From: Desulfosarcinaceae bacterium
GTDB taxonomy: Bacteria; Desulfobacterota; Desulfobacteria; Desulfobacterales; Desulfosarcinaceae
Reading direction: 5' to 3'
Length of the DNA: 64,000 bases
NCBI GenBank assembly: GCA_030066015.1
Contig: JASJCL010000019.1
Location: 1-64,000, forward strand
Part shown: piece after piece, positions 54,113 to 62,552 of the stretch
Layout: every line of letters starts with the position of its first letter
How positions within the stretch are numbered: the first letter of the stretch is position 1
Position numbers and translations under genes: made by a program
The notes under the pieces: generated by a model
Database searches by the model: none
Seen by the model: only the letters and a program-made list of their open reading frames with translations
What the model was told of the DNA's origin: nothing

Positions 54113-55078
54113 ATGCGAGAGACCCGCATCTGCGAGGGGGTCACCTATCTGATACCGGACACCATGCGCAGCTTTCAAGCCTGCGCCGGCCTCAAGATCA
54201 GCAGCGGGGCAACCACCGCCCTGGTGGACGCCAATATGGGGCTCACCGAGACTCCCGCACTGCTGACGGCAACCCGGCCGGATCTGGCCGTCATGACCCA
54301 CTACCACGTGGACCATTCCGCCTGGGCGAGCACCGTGGCGGAGCTGACCTCGGCCCGAATCCTCGCCCCGGCCCAGGAGGTGGCGATCCTGGCCGCCCCC
54401 GAACCCCTCCATCTCAAAGAGGCGCGCGCCCGCGGTTTCGGCCAGGCGTGGGAGCGCTTCATGGCGGACACCGTGGGGTACGCTCCCGTCCCCAGCGTCA
54501 CGCCCTACGACCACGGCACCCCGCTGCGCATCGGCCGCCTTACCCTGGAGACCCTCGATACCCGCGGGCACTCCCCCGGTCACACGGCCCTCTACCTCGC
54601 CGGGCCGCAGATTCTCTTTTGTGGGGATCTGGGCATCGATCGCTTCGGCCCCTGGTACGGCTGGCCCAATTGCGACCTGGTGGCACTGGTGGGCAGCCTG
54701 CTGCGCATGCGGGGGCTTCCCCAGAAGCTGCTGCTCACCAGCCACGGCGGCATCCGCGACAGGGGCTTCGAAGCGGCCTGGACCGAGGCGATCTTTCGGG
54801 TGCTGACCCGGGAGGCGCATCTGGAGATGGACCTCAGTGCCGGCCGCAGCCGGGAAGCGGTCGTGGAGACCGGCATCTTCTTCTGTCACAAGGCGGGTGT
54901 TCCCGAGCCCATGCGCCGCTTTCTCTACATGTGGGACGAGATCATGTACGACCACCACCAGGCGGTATTGGCACACGGCGGACTGACCCAATTCTTCCCC
55001 GAACTAAAGGACCTGGCCGCCAGCGCCCGGGAACGGGTCCGCAAGGTCGCCGCAGAGACGCGAACAGGTGCCCCATGA
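54113..55078 (+). CDS. MBL-fold metallo-hydrolase
   Basis: A 321-residue zinc hydrolase of the glyoxalase-II/beta-lactamase fold. Metal ligands are seen in MTHYHVDHSAW (HxHxDH), DTRGHSPGHTALY and FCGDLGIDRFGPWYG. The substrate class is not clear; thioester or lactone hydrolysis is common. The ATG at 54113 has AAGGGG 6 bases upstream; earlier in-frame codons cover the operator-like site. Its TGA overlaps the ATG of the thioesterase gene, suggesting a joint role in acyl-compound breakdown. Confidence 0.88.
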   Translation: MRETRICEGVTYLIPDTMRSFQACAGLKISSGATTALVDANMGLTETPALLTATRPDLAVMTHYHVDHSAWASTVAELTSARILAPAQEVAILAAPEPLHLKEARARGFGQAWERFMADTVGYAPVPSVTPYDHGTPLRIGRLTLETLDTRGHSPGHTALYLAGPQILFCGDLGIDRFGPWYGWPNCDLVALVGSLLRMRGLPQKLLLTSHGGIRDRGFEAAWTEAIFRVLTREAHLEMDLSAGRSREAVVETGIFFCHKAGVPEPMRRFLYMWDEIMYDHHQAVLAHGGLTQFFPELKDLAASARERVRKVAAETRTGAP

Positions 55079-55527
55079 AGCCTTGGCTCTTCAAATGGCT
55101 GATCCACCTCTATCCCCCCTATCTGGGCACCGGCATCCGCATCACGCGGCTGGCCGGCGATTACAGCCACCTGCGCGTTGAGATGCCCCTGCGCTTCTAC
55201 AACCGCAACTACGTCGGCACCCATTTTGGCGGTAGTCTTTACGCCATGGTGGATCCCTTTTACATGCTGATGCTGATTCAGCTGCTGGGCCGCGACTATG
55301 TGGTCTGGGATCGCAGCGCTCGGATCGATTTCGTCGCCCCCGGCCGCGGTCGAGTGGCGGCCGATTTCCACCTCCCGCCGGAGACGGTGGCCGAGATTCG
55401 GGCCCGTACCGCGGACGGGGAGAAGTACCTGCCCACCTTCACGGTGGATGTCCGCGACGGTGAGGGGGGCCTGGTGGCCCGCGCCGCCAAGGAGCTTTAC
55501 ATCCGGCGGCGCAGGCCCCCCCATTGA
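55075..55527 (+). CDS. Hotdog-fold protein, DUF4442/PaaI-like thioesterase
   Basis: A 150-residue protein with the DUF4442-type hotdog sequence: FYNRNYVGTHFGGSLYAMVDPFYMLMLI (in part) and VWDRSARIDFVAPGRGRVAADF. Such proteins are thought to hydrolyse acyl-CoA thioesters. It overlaps the upstream MBL-fold gene by four bases (ATGA). A longer composite frame from 54448 is a shadow. Substrate unknown. Confidence 0.85.
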   Translation: MKPWLFKWLIHLYPPYLGTGIRITRLAGDYSHLRVEMPLRFYNRNYVGTHFGGSLYAMVDPFYMLMLIQLLGRDYVVWDRSARIDFVAPGRGRVAADFHLPPETVAEIRARTADGEKYLPTFTVDVRDGEGGLVARAAKELYIRRRRPPH

Positions 55528-55666
55528 GAGCCGTCAGCGGCGCTCTGTTCCGGTCGGTTTTCGGTGCGACTGTATCTGTTATTGAGAGGCCCACCGGTCC
55601 ATGATCGGTCGGCGGGTTCGACGCCCGCAACGATGAAGTGGACGTGACGGCGGTTGGGAGGGCAGC

Positions 55667-56404
55667 ATGGCGGCATCGATGATGGTGGCGGGGAGGCGTG
55701 AACGGCTGCGGGCCGGTGCGCTGGCCACCCTGCCGGTGGCCATCAGCGTGATGGCCTACGGCAGCGTGCTGGGCGTGCTGGCCGCCCAGAAGGGGATCAC
55801 CTGGCAGCTGCTATTGGCCATGAATCTTTCCATCTTCGCCGGGTCGGCCCAGTTCGTCATGGTGGAGATGTGGCATCCGCCGTTGCCCATCCTGGAGGTC
55901 ACCCTGGCGGTGCTGGCGATCAATCTGCGTTACCTCCTCATCGGCGCCTCCCTGCAACCGATCTTCGCCGGCGACTCCCTCCTGAAGCGTCTCGGCTTCA
56001 TCCACCTGGTGGCCGACGAAAACTGGGCCATCACCATGGCCGCTCACCGGCGTGGTGCCGCCACACCCGAATACCTTCTGGGGGGCGGCCTCTGCCTGGT
56101 GACCGCCTGGTCGGCGGGCACGCTGGGGGGGCACCTGCTGGGCGGACTCATCGCCCGCCCCGAGGCGCTCGCCCTGGACTTCGCCTTCTTGGCGGTGTTC
56201 ACCGCCCTGGCCGTATCCCTCTGGCGCGGTGCCAGAGACCTGCCCGCCTGGGCAGTGACCATCGTACTGGCCGTCCTGACCGAACAAATCCTGCCCGGCA
56301 AATGGTACATCGTCATCGGCGGGGTGGGGGGCGCCCTGGTCGCCACCTGTCAGTCTCCCACGGTTGCGGAGGCCGCCGCCGAGGAGAAGGCTCCATGCTG
56401 CTGA
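55667..56404 (+). CDS. azlC: AzlC family branched-chain amino acid exporter subunit
   Basis: Large subunit of a two-part exporter (AzlCD/YgaZH type). The 245-residue protein has about seven hydrophobic helices. Motifs: the helix with LPVAISVMAYGSVLGVLAAQ, NLSIFAGSAQFVMVEMW and LAINLRYLLIGASLQP. The azlD start lies 10 bases before its stop, so they are coupled. Confidence 0.9.
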   Translation: MAASMMVAGRRERLRAGALATLPVAISVMAYGSVLGVLAAQKGITWQLLLAMNLSIFAGSAQFVMVEMWHPPLPILEVTLAVLAINLRYLLIGASLQPIFAGDSLLKRLGFIHLVADENWAITMAAHRRGAATPEYLLGGGLCLVTAWSAGTLGGHLLGGLIARPEALALDFAFLAVFTALAVSLWRGARDLPAWAVTIVLAVLTEQILPGKWYIVIGGVGGALVATCQSPTVAEAAAEEKAPCC

Positions 56405-56691
56405 ACAGTCTTCTTGTGATCGGCATGGCGGCGGCGGTGACCTATCTCCTGCGCAGCGGTGGCCTCCTCCTGGCCGAAGCCCTGCCCCGGCGGGGACGGG
56501 TCAAGCAGTTCATGGACGCCCTGCCGGGTACCATCCTCGTCGCCCTGGTGGCGCCGGGCGTTTACCAAGCCGGTCTTCCCGGTCAGATCGCCGCCTTGGC
56601 CACGGCCCTCTGCGCCTGGCGCAGCGGCAACGTGCTCCTCGCCATGGTGGTGGGAATGGCGGTGGTGGCGGGGGGGCGCTACCTCTACTAA
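56395..56691 (+). CDS. azlD: AzlD family small exporter subunit
   Basis: A 98-residue membrane protein with three or four helices: MLLNSLLVIGMAAAVTYLLR, PGTILVALVAPGVYQAG and NVLLAMVVGMAVVAGG, and the AzlD-type motif FMDALPGTILVAL. It starts inside azlC (ATG at 56395, AGGAGAAGG upstream). It is the partner of AzlC in branched-chain amino acid export. Confidence 0.9.
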   Translation: MLLNSLLVIGMAAAVTYLLRSGGLLLAEALPRRGRVKQFMDALPGTILVALVAPGVYQAGLPGQIAALATALCAWRSGNVLLAMVVGMAVVAGGRYLY

Positions 56692-56803
56692 GCTATCAGC
56701 CGATCTTGCCGGGCACCGATAAAGCGGCCGGCGCAGGCGCCTGCCGACCATCCCCATGTACCCCAGGGTAGCATCGAAATCCCTTCCAAGGTGAATTTTG
56801 CCC

Positions 56804-57601
56804 TTACAGAGCGCTCCACAGCATGCGCGTCGCCACGATGTAGAGCAGAATGGCAAAGACGCGCTTCAAGCGGTCCACCGGCAAACTATGGGCTAGGCGC
56901 ACGCCCAGCGGGGCGGTGAGGACGCTGACGCAGACGATGCCCAGGAGGGCGGGAAAGTAAACATACCCCAGACTGAGCTGGGGGAGGTCGACGGCGCCGA
57001 GGCCATTGAGGAGATAGCCAATGGTGCCGGCAATGGCGATGGGAAAGCCGATGGCGGCGGAGGTGCCGATGGCGTGGTGGACGGGAATGTTGCACCAGAT
57101 CATGAAAGGCACCGAAAGGGTGCCCCCGCCGATCCCCACCAGACTCGACACTGCACCGATGACGTTGCCCACGCCAAACATGCCGGCCATTCCGGGCAGC
57201 TGGCGACTGGCTTTGGGTTTGCGATTGGTCAGCATCTGGGTGGCCACGTAGTAGAGAAAGATCACGAAGAAAAACTTGAGGAAATCGGTGGTGAGTCGCG
57301 CCGCGATGCAGGTACCCAGAAAGGTGCCCACGAAGATGCCCACCACGATCCGGCGCACCACGTCCCAATGCACCGCCCCCCGGCGATGATGGGCCATGAA
57401 ACTGGAGACTGCCGTAAAGATGATGCTGGCCATAGAGGTGCCCAGGGCCAGGTGCATGATCACCGTGTCGGCCACGCCCTGGAGGGAGAAGCACACGACC
57501 AGCATGGGGACGATCACCAGGCCGCCGCCAATGCCGAGGAGTCCGGCCAGAACCCCGGCCACGGCGCCCACCAAGGCGTATGTCAGCAGTATCGAGAGCA
57601 A
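56804..57601 (-). CDS. TauE/SafE family membrane transporter
   Basis: Predicted anion (sulfite/sulfonate or organic anion) exporter of 265 residues and about eight helices. The two half repeats show GAVAGVLAGLLGIGGGLVIVPMLV and GAVSSLVGIGGGTLSVPFM, the family hallmark. I chose the TTG at 57601, which has AAAAGGAG nearby; the open frame continues upstream only as a shadow of the next gene. In a sulfate reducer sulfite export is plausible, but the substrate is unknown. Confidence 0.88.
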   Translation of the reverse strand: MLSILLTYALVGAVAGVLAGLLGIGGGLVIVPMLVVCFSLQGVADTVIMHLALGTSMASIIFTAVSSFMAHHRRGAVHWDVVRRIVVGIFVGTFLGTCIAARLTTDFLKFFFVIFLYYVATQMLTNRKPKASRQLPGMAGMFGVGNVIGAVSSLVGIGGGTLSVPFMIWCNIPVHHAIGTSAAIGFPIAIAGTIGYLLNGLGAVDLPQLSLGYVYFPALLGIVCVSVLTAPLGVRLAHSLPVDRLKRVFAILLYIVATRMLWSAL

Positions 57602-57657
57602 TGGGAATCTCCTTTTCCGGTTGCAGGTGGTGTCATGCGGGGCGCCGCAGCGGCGTC

Positions 57658-58491
57658 TCAGCGTTTCAGGGGCGTCTTGCCACTGAACTGAAAGGGGGTC
57701 TGGTGGTCCCCGCCGCCGGGAAGAGATTGACGAAAGCTGCCGGTGAGGGTGTACGCGGCGCTGCCGCCGCTCTGGAAAAGGCGCAGAAGGCTCGCGCCAA
57801 GGTCCTTGAGCCGGACGCGGGCGTCCAGGGAGAGCGTTTGCGATCCTTTGGCCGCCAGGGGCGTCAGGGAAGCGGTTTCCCCGCCGGCCACCGGAATCTC
57901 GCCCAGTTGGAGCTGGTAGGCCAGCTGGCCCAGCTGGAGGGGGACGGCGTTGCGATTGGTCAGGCGCACCTGACAGGCCAGACGGGCGGCGTTGAGCGAG
58001 AGCTCCCGCACTTGAATAGCGGTTAACTCGATGCGGGGCAGGCGCGGCAGCTCCAGATCGCCCGCAATGGCGTATGGGATGGCCAGCGGCCCGACGAAGA
58101 GCTTGCCATCGAGCTGATAGGGCAGGCTGGGGCGGCCGGCCAGGTCTGCGGCCGCGGCCATGATATCCCTGAAATCGAGACGGAGGGGAATAATCAAGGG
58201 AGCGCTGCCGCGGGCGGGTAGGGCAATTCCCTGGTCCACCGTCCCGCTCACCAGTTGATGGCGGCCAGTGGCAAGCCGGTAGGTGACCTGCGAGAGGCGC
58301 AATCCCAGGGGATTTGGATTGTGGACCTCGAAATTGAAACGAAAGCCCGCGCCTGCCAGGGAGAAGTCCGTGGGGGCCACCCCTTTGAGCTGCAGCCGGG
58401 GCTCCTGGACCATTTCGTCCAGGCCCGCGCAAGCGGCGATGCCCAGCAGACAGGCCACCCCTAGGGCCAGCCCACGCCATCCATGTATCAT
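57658..58491 (-). CDS. LEA14-like (WHy domain) lipoprotein
   Basis: A 277-residue envelope protein. The signal peptide MIHGWRGLALGVACLLGIAA ends in a lipobox (IAAC-AG). Two tandem LEA14/WHy-type beta domains follow, one at about 35-150 (FRFNFEVHNPNPLGLRLSQV) and one at about 165-260 (ARLACQVRLTNRNAVPLQLG), each with the N-P-x-x-L/N-x-x-P-L feature. The ATG at 58491 overlaps the stop of the ureohydrolase gene (ATGA), so they are coupled. The role of such proteins in bacteria is mostly unknown; stress and desiccation protection is often suggested. Confidence 0.85.
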   Translation of the reverse strand: MIHGWRGLALGVACLLGIAACAGLDEMVQEPRLQLKGVAPTDFSLAGAGFRFNFEVHNPNPLGLRLSQVTYRLATGRHQLVSGTVDQGIALPARGSAPLIIPLRLDFRDIMAAAADLAGRPSLPYQLDGKLFVGPLAIPYAIAGDLELPRLPRIELTAIQVRELSLNAARLACQVRLTNRNAVPLQLGQLAYQLQLGEIPVAGGETASLTPLAAKGSQTLSLDARVRLKDLGASLLRLFQSGGSAAYTLTGSFRQSLPGGGDHQTPFQFSGKTPLKR

Positions 58492-59354
58492 TGCAGTCGC
58501 TCCCATTGTTCGGGTTGGGCCGGGGTGGTGGTCAGCATCAGCCCAGCCACCTCTTTGACCAACTTTGCGGCCAGGGCGGCCGTGATGCCCGAGGGGTCTC
58601 GGGACGGATTGAGTTCGACGATGTCGGCCCCCACAACGGGGACCGTGACGCCCTGGAGCAGATCGAGACATTGGCGGGGGGTGAGGCCGCCCGGTTCGTG
58701 GTGGGAAACCCCGGGAGCGTAGGCCGGATCAAAGACATCCAGGTCGATGGAGATATAGAGCGGGCCCTCGAAGATCGGCATCTCGGCCGGCGGCCAGTGG
58801 CGCATCTCGATGGTCTCGACGCCGAACCGTTCGGCCTGTTCGCGCTGGTGGCGGTTGAAGGCCCGCACGCCCACTTGTACCAGCCGCACCTGGGAATAGC
58901 TTTCCAGGAGGCGGGCGAAAGGGCAGGCGTGGGAAAAGGGGCTGCCGCCAAAGCGATCGTAGAGGTCGGGATGGGCATCGAAATGGAGGAGAGTGAGACG
59001 CGGAAAGCGCTCGGCCCAGGCCGCTGCCAGGGGATAGGTGACGGCGTGGTCGCCGCCCATGCCCAAGAGCGCCGTCTGTGCTGCCACGGCCCGGCGGGCG
59101 GTGTGGCCGATCGTCTCAATGGCCGAATCGTCGGCGGACAGGGGCAGATCCCCCAGATCCCGCCAGCGGGGATGTCCCTTGAGATTGAGGCCGCTTTCGG
59201 TGGTCCAGTGGGACATGCCGCCGCACAACAGCTTGCGGATGACGGCCGGCGCCCGGGCGGCCCCCCTGCGATAGCTCGAGAAACAGTCAAGCGGAAGGCC
59301 GAGCAGACCCACACCGGCCGCGGGGAAGTCGATAGTCTCGCGGGCAGCGCTCAT
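58488..59354 (-). CDS. speB: Agmatinase/arginase family ureohydrolase
   Basis: Manganese enzyme that removes urea from a guanidino compound. The 288-residue protein has all metal motifs: GMGGDHAVTYP, HFDAHPDLYD and SIDLDVFDPAYAPG, plus EPGGLTPRQ. Agmatine is the most common substrate in this group, but arginine, formiminoglutamate or guanidino acids are possible. Its start overlaps the stop of the zinc-ribbon gene and its stop overlaps the lipoprotein start. Confidence 0.87.
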   Translation of the reverse strand: MSAARETIDFPAAGVGLLGLPLDCFSSYRRGAARAPAVIRKLLCGGMSHWTTESGLNLKGHPRWRDLGDLPLSADDSAIETIGHTARRAVAAQTALLGMGGDHAVTYPLAAAWAERFPRLTLLHFDAHPDLYDRFGGSPFSHACPFARLLESYSQVRLVQVGVRAFNRHQREQAERFGVETIEMRHWPPAEMPIFEGPLYISIDLDVFDPAYAPGVSHHEPGGLTPRQCLDLLQGVTVPVVGADIVELNPSRDPSGITAALAAKLVKEVAGLMLTTTPAQPEQWERLQ

Positions 59355-59683
59355 GGCGGTTCCTCATGGGCGTCGGTGACCGGACCCTCCCCGTCCGCGG
59401 TCGAGGCTGCCCATTGGGCTTGGCATTTGGGGCAGGCCAGCGGCACCTTGCGGGGTGTGAAAGCGGCCTCCCGGGCGATCTCGGCATAGACCGAGCGACC
59501 GCAGGCGGGGCAGCGCACGGTCCGCTCCCCGGCCACGATGGTGATGGCCAGAATCAGCATACCGCACAGCAGCAGCAGCCGGCTGTCCCACCAGAAAAGA
59601 CCGGCCAGGCCGGTGGCAAGTCCCAGCGCCAAACCGGCCAGAATGACCGTGTATTGCCTTTGGATTCGGTAACGCGTGGTCAT
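59351..59683 (-). CDS. Small membrane protein with a zinc ribbon
   Basis: A 110-residue protein with two hydrophobic helices (about 12-28 and 32-50: VILAGLALGLATGLAGLFWW and LLLLCGMLILAITIVAG). A zinc ribbon with CPACG and CPKC follows, then an acidic end. The ATG at 59683 has GGAGAT upstream; the longer frame to 59854 lacks a start site. Its last codons overlap the ureohydrolase gene. Function unknown. Confidence 0.75.
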   Translation of the reverse strand: MTTRYRIQRQYTVILAGLALGLATGLAGLFWWDSRLLLLCGMLILAITIVAGERTVRCPACGRSVYAEIAREAAFTPRKVPLACPKCQAQWAASTADGEGPVTDAHEEPP

Positions 59684-59940
59684 GAACGTGATCGATCTCC
59701 TGCGGTTCCAACGGCCGTCGCATCCTGCGTTCAGGGTCATAGCACCCGGGCAGCGGCCGTTCAAGGTTCGCTTTTTTTGACCTGCGTTCTCGTGCAGAAA
59801 GTCAAGTCCGGAGCAGAGGCGGTCGATAACAGGGACTAGCCGGTGCGTCGTCATCGGCTGGTGTCAACCCAACCATCGTCGGTGCGCCAGATATGGCAGC
59901 GGATCGGCGGCCCCGATGATTAGCGTGATCGAGGATCAGC

Positions 59941-60600
59941 ATGCTGGATGTCATGGAGAGCGGACCCGTCATTAAAGAGATGCGGCTCAATATCGATTTG
60001 GGCGATCGTGTCATCATTAAAGACGACCGACACGGTGAAGACCTCAGTTGCGTTCTGGTAGGACTCGAAGCGCCCCACTACCTTATCGTGCGCAAGCCTC
60101 AGGCCCATACACCGCGCCGCCTCAGAGCCGGCGAGGAGGTCATGGTGCGCTATGTCCACAATGCCGAGATCTACCGCTTTCGCGCCACCATTACCGGACA
60201 GATCAGCGATCCGGCCGATCTCATTTTTCTCTCCTATCCCGAATTGGTCGAGGACGGCGAGGAGCGCAACAATGTCCGCATCAACTGTGAGATCCCGGCA
60301 ACGGCCAATATCGACCAGGCGTTGCTCAATGGTTTGATCACCGACATCAGCAGCCAGGGGTGCCGCTTCATCGTCAACCTGCCCGGCAACATTCAACCCT
60401 GTCAGGTGAAGGTGCTCACCGACGTCAACCTTTCCATCTCGCTGCAGGACGAAGCCCCTCCTCAGGAGCTATCGGGACGGGTGCGCAACACCAACATCGA
60501 CCGGTTTCGCATCGCCCTGGGGATCGAGTTCGAGAAGCTCAGTGATCGTATCGCCGAGAGCCTCAAGGTGTATGTGGACCGCTACACACCGCTGCAGTAG
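59941..60600 (+). CDS. PilZ domain protein with YcgR-like N-terminal domain
   Basis: Predicted c-di-GMP receptor of 219 residues. The N-terminal YcgR-like domain (about 15-110) includes LGDRVIIKDDRHGEDLSCVL. The PilZ domain (about 112-215) has the binding motifs RNNVR (RxxxR) and DISSQG (D-x-S-x-x-G). This links to the diguanylate cyclase at 30373-31398 in principle, though the genes are far apart. YcgR-like proteins control flagellar speed or polysaccharide synthesis. Confidence 0.9.
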   Translation: MLDVMESGPVIKEMRLNIDLGDRVIIKDDRHGEDLSCVLVGLEAPHYLIVRKPQAHTPRRLRAGEEVMVRYVHNAEIYRFRATITGQISDPADLIFLSYPELVEDGEERNNVRINCEIPATANIDQALLNGLITDISSQGCRFIVNLPGNIQPCQVKVLTDVNLSISLQDEAPPQELSGRVRNTNIDRFRIALGIEFEKLSDRIAESLKVYVDRYTPLQ

Positions 60601-60626
60601 ACCGTTCGATTATTTCCGCGTCATCA

Positions 60627-60655
60627 CGGCCCCGGCTTTCGTCACGCCGGGGCCG
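60627..60655. terminator. Bidirectional terminator between pilZ-type and ybaK-type genes
   Basis: CGGCCCCGGC (60627-60636) and GCCGGGGCCG (60646-60655) form a perfect 10-bp stem with a 9-base loop, placed between two convergent genes. T-rich sequence follows on the plus strand (CTCTATTTT). Confidence 0.75.
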
Positions 60656-60657
60656 CT

Positions 60658-61155
60658 CTATTTTGCAGGCACGGCCATAATCCGGGGCGTATGACCCGTC
60701 GCCCTCAGGAAGCGGCGCACCGCCGCCAATGGCAGGCAGAGGGTGCTGGTGTTGACCAGCGGATGACAGAGCAGGGCTTCGGCCGACCAGAGCGCCTCAT
60801 CGATCACCGCCATCACAGAGCAGTCCTCGTCGTTGACCAAGGCCAGGAGGGTCACCGCCCCAGGAGTGATCCCCAGGCAGCGTTCCAGACGCTGGGGGGA
60901 ACCGAACCGCAGGTTCTTGATGCCCACGCTGTGCGACAGCGCCTTCAGATCCACGCGCTTGTCCGCCGGCACCACCACCAGAAGATGCTGGCGACCCTTG
61001 TCGCCGCACAGAAAGAGATTTTTACACTTGGCCCCCGGCATGACGGGTACCCGTGCGTCGGCTTCGGCACAGGTGTAAACCGCCGGGTGGTCGCACCGCT
61101 GAAAAGGGATCGCATGCTGGTTCAGATAGCGGCACAGCGCATCGGCGGTGTTCAT
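60658..61155 (-). CDS. YbaK/ProX-type aminoacyl-tRNA deacylase
   Basis: A 165-residue editing-domain protein that clears mischarged tRNA (Ala or Cys from tRNA-Pro in studied members). Motifs: YTCAEADARVPVMPGAKCKNLFL with the conserved lysine in GAKCKNL, VVVPADKRVDLKAL and GITPGAVTLLAL. The ATG at 61155 overlaps the stop of the upstream GNAT-hydrolase gene (ATGA). Confidence 0.9.
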   Translation of the reverse strand: MNTADALCRYLNQHAIPFQRCDHPAVYTCAEADARVPVMPGAKCKNLFLCGDKGRQHLLVVVPADKRVDLKALSHSVGIKNLRFGSPQRLERCLGITPGAVTLLALVNDEDCSVMAVIDEALWSAEALLCHPLVNTSTLCLPLAAVRRFLRATGHTPRIMAVPAK

Positions 61156-62552
61156 AGGGCGTTTCTCACCGAATTGTGCGGCAACGCTTCGACGAAGGTC
61201 GCCACGGCCGCATTGAAGGCCGCGGGCCGCTCCAGGGGCGACAAATGACCGGCTCCATCCAAGGTGACACACCGGGCACCGGGAATGCCAGCCGCCATGA
61301 AATCGGCGTACTTGGTCGGCGTCAACTTGTCATCGGCGGCTGCCACTATCAGAACCGGACGGTCGATGCGGGCCAGTTCGGGCATCAGGTCGAACTGATG
61401 GCAACAGCCATAATCGGCCGCCGTAACGGCGGTGTCTGGTGTGGCGCAGCGCGCCAAGGCAGCGTCAATGGCCGCGTCGTTCTGATGGGCCGGAGTGAGG
61501 GCCATGCGTTTGAACAGCTCGTGGTACTGGGCATAGCCCCTATCCAAGGCCTCGAAGATCGCCGGTGTCACCCGCAGGCGGGCACCGGAGTTGACGATCA
61601 CGCCGGCCTGGCAGCGGTCCGGGTGGTGGCGCAGCAGCCACAGGACGATGGCCCCGCCCAGACTGAGCCCGACGGGGATAACGGGCGTCGCACTTTGGGA
61701 CTGGGCCGTCAGCCGGTCCAGGAAGGCCATTACCGTCTCGGCATGCTGGGCCACCGTGGTACAAACGGGGGCCGCATTCCGTCCGTGCCCGGGCAGGTCC
61801 AGGGCGAGACAATTGGCCACCGTGTTCAGAGGACCAAGCTGGTGCTCCCAGAAAGCCGCACTGTGTCCCGAACCGTGCAGGAAGAGCAGGGACGGGCGCC
61901 AGGGTGCCATCTCCCTTGGGCTGGCGAGATAGGTGAAGGGGCCGATGCTGCGCTGGTCGGCGAACGGCGTCATGGCGGCGATACCCCCTCGCGCCTCTGG
62001 CCGGGACGCAGCGGGGGGGTCGATGGCCAGGCCCATGATGAGGTGGTCGTGGAAACGTCCCTCAATGCAGATGTCGCGCTGTATCCGACCGGTTTCAACG
62101 AAGCCATACCGGCGGTAGAGACCCAGGGCACGCGTATTGTCGGGTCGTACCCGGAGGTTGACCTGGCGCACTTCACCATTGCGGCAGGCCCACGAGAGAA
62201 AACGTTCCAGCAGGTCGGCGGCCACACCCCGCCCCCAGTGGCGCTTCAGCACCGTCAGGCCCAGTTCGCCCGCATGCCGCGTGCGCAGGGTGGTGCCACC
62301 ACGAAAGCGCAGCAGCCCCACGATGGCACTGGATGTTTCCGCCACGAGCACCAGTTGGTTGGAGCGTCCGCTGGCCTCCTCGATGGTGGACATTAGCTGG
62401 GCGGCGGAGAGGGGCGGGTCCGCCGGGTCGTGGGTGAGGAACTCGCTCTCGACGGTTACCTGCGCCATATAACCGACCAGACAGGAGGCGTCCTCCCTGC
62501 GGGCAGTGCGGATGGCGATCTGGTCGAGCGTGTTTTCCCCATCAGCGTCCAT
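61152..62552 (-). CDS. GNAT acetyltransferase fused to an alpha/beta hydrolase
   Basis: A single frame of 466 residues with two domains. Residues about 10-180 form a GNAT domain (ELGLTVLKRHWGRGVAADLLERF with the acetyl-CoA loop, NLRVRPDNTRALGLYRRYGF). After a linker (PAASRPEARGG), residues about 190-466 form an alpha/beta hydrolase: oxyanion HGSGHSAAFWEHQ, nucleophile elbow VGLSLGG, acid in AAADDKLTP and His in GAGHLSPLE, all catalytic residues present. An internal ATG (MTPFADQ) could let the hydrolase be made alone. The gene overlaps the genes on both sides. Substrates unknown. Confidence 0.85.
   Translation of the reverse strand: MDADGENTLDQIAIRTARREDASCLVGYMAQVTVESEFLTHDPADPPLSAAQLMSTIEEASGRSNQLVLVAETSSAIVGLLRFRGGTTLRTRHAGELGLTVLKRHWGRGVAADLLERFLSWACRNGEVRQVNLRVRPDNTRALGLYRRYGFVETGRIQRDICIEGRFHDHLIMGLAIDPPAASRPEARGGIAAMTPFADQRSIGPFTYLASPREMAPWRPSLLFLHGSGHSAAFWEHQLGPLNTVANCLALDLPGHGRNAAPVCTTVAQHAETVMAFLDRLTAQSQSATPVIPVGLSLGGAIVLWLLRHHPDRCQAGVIVNSGARLRVTPAIFEALDRGYAQYHELFKRMALTPAHQNDAAIDAALARCATPDTAVTAADYGCCHQFDLMPELARIDRPVLIVAAADDKLTPTKYADFMAAGIPGARCVTLDGAGHLSPLERPAAFNAAVATFVEALPHNSVRNAL

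Noticed and set aside
54448-55527. 359-codon open frame spanning the MBL and thioesterase genes
   Set aside because: Its first half is an out-of-frame reading of the MBL gene (Arg/Pro/Gly-rich); only the part from 55075 is real.
57602-58480. N-terminal extension of the TauE frame to 58480
   Set aside because: The extension is an out-of-frame reading of the LEA14-like gene; a TTG with a good ribosome binding site at 57601 gives the normal family length.
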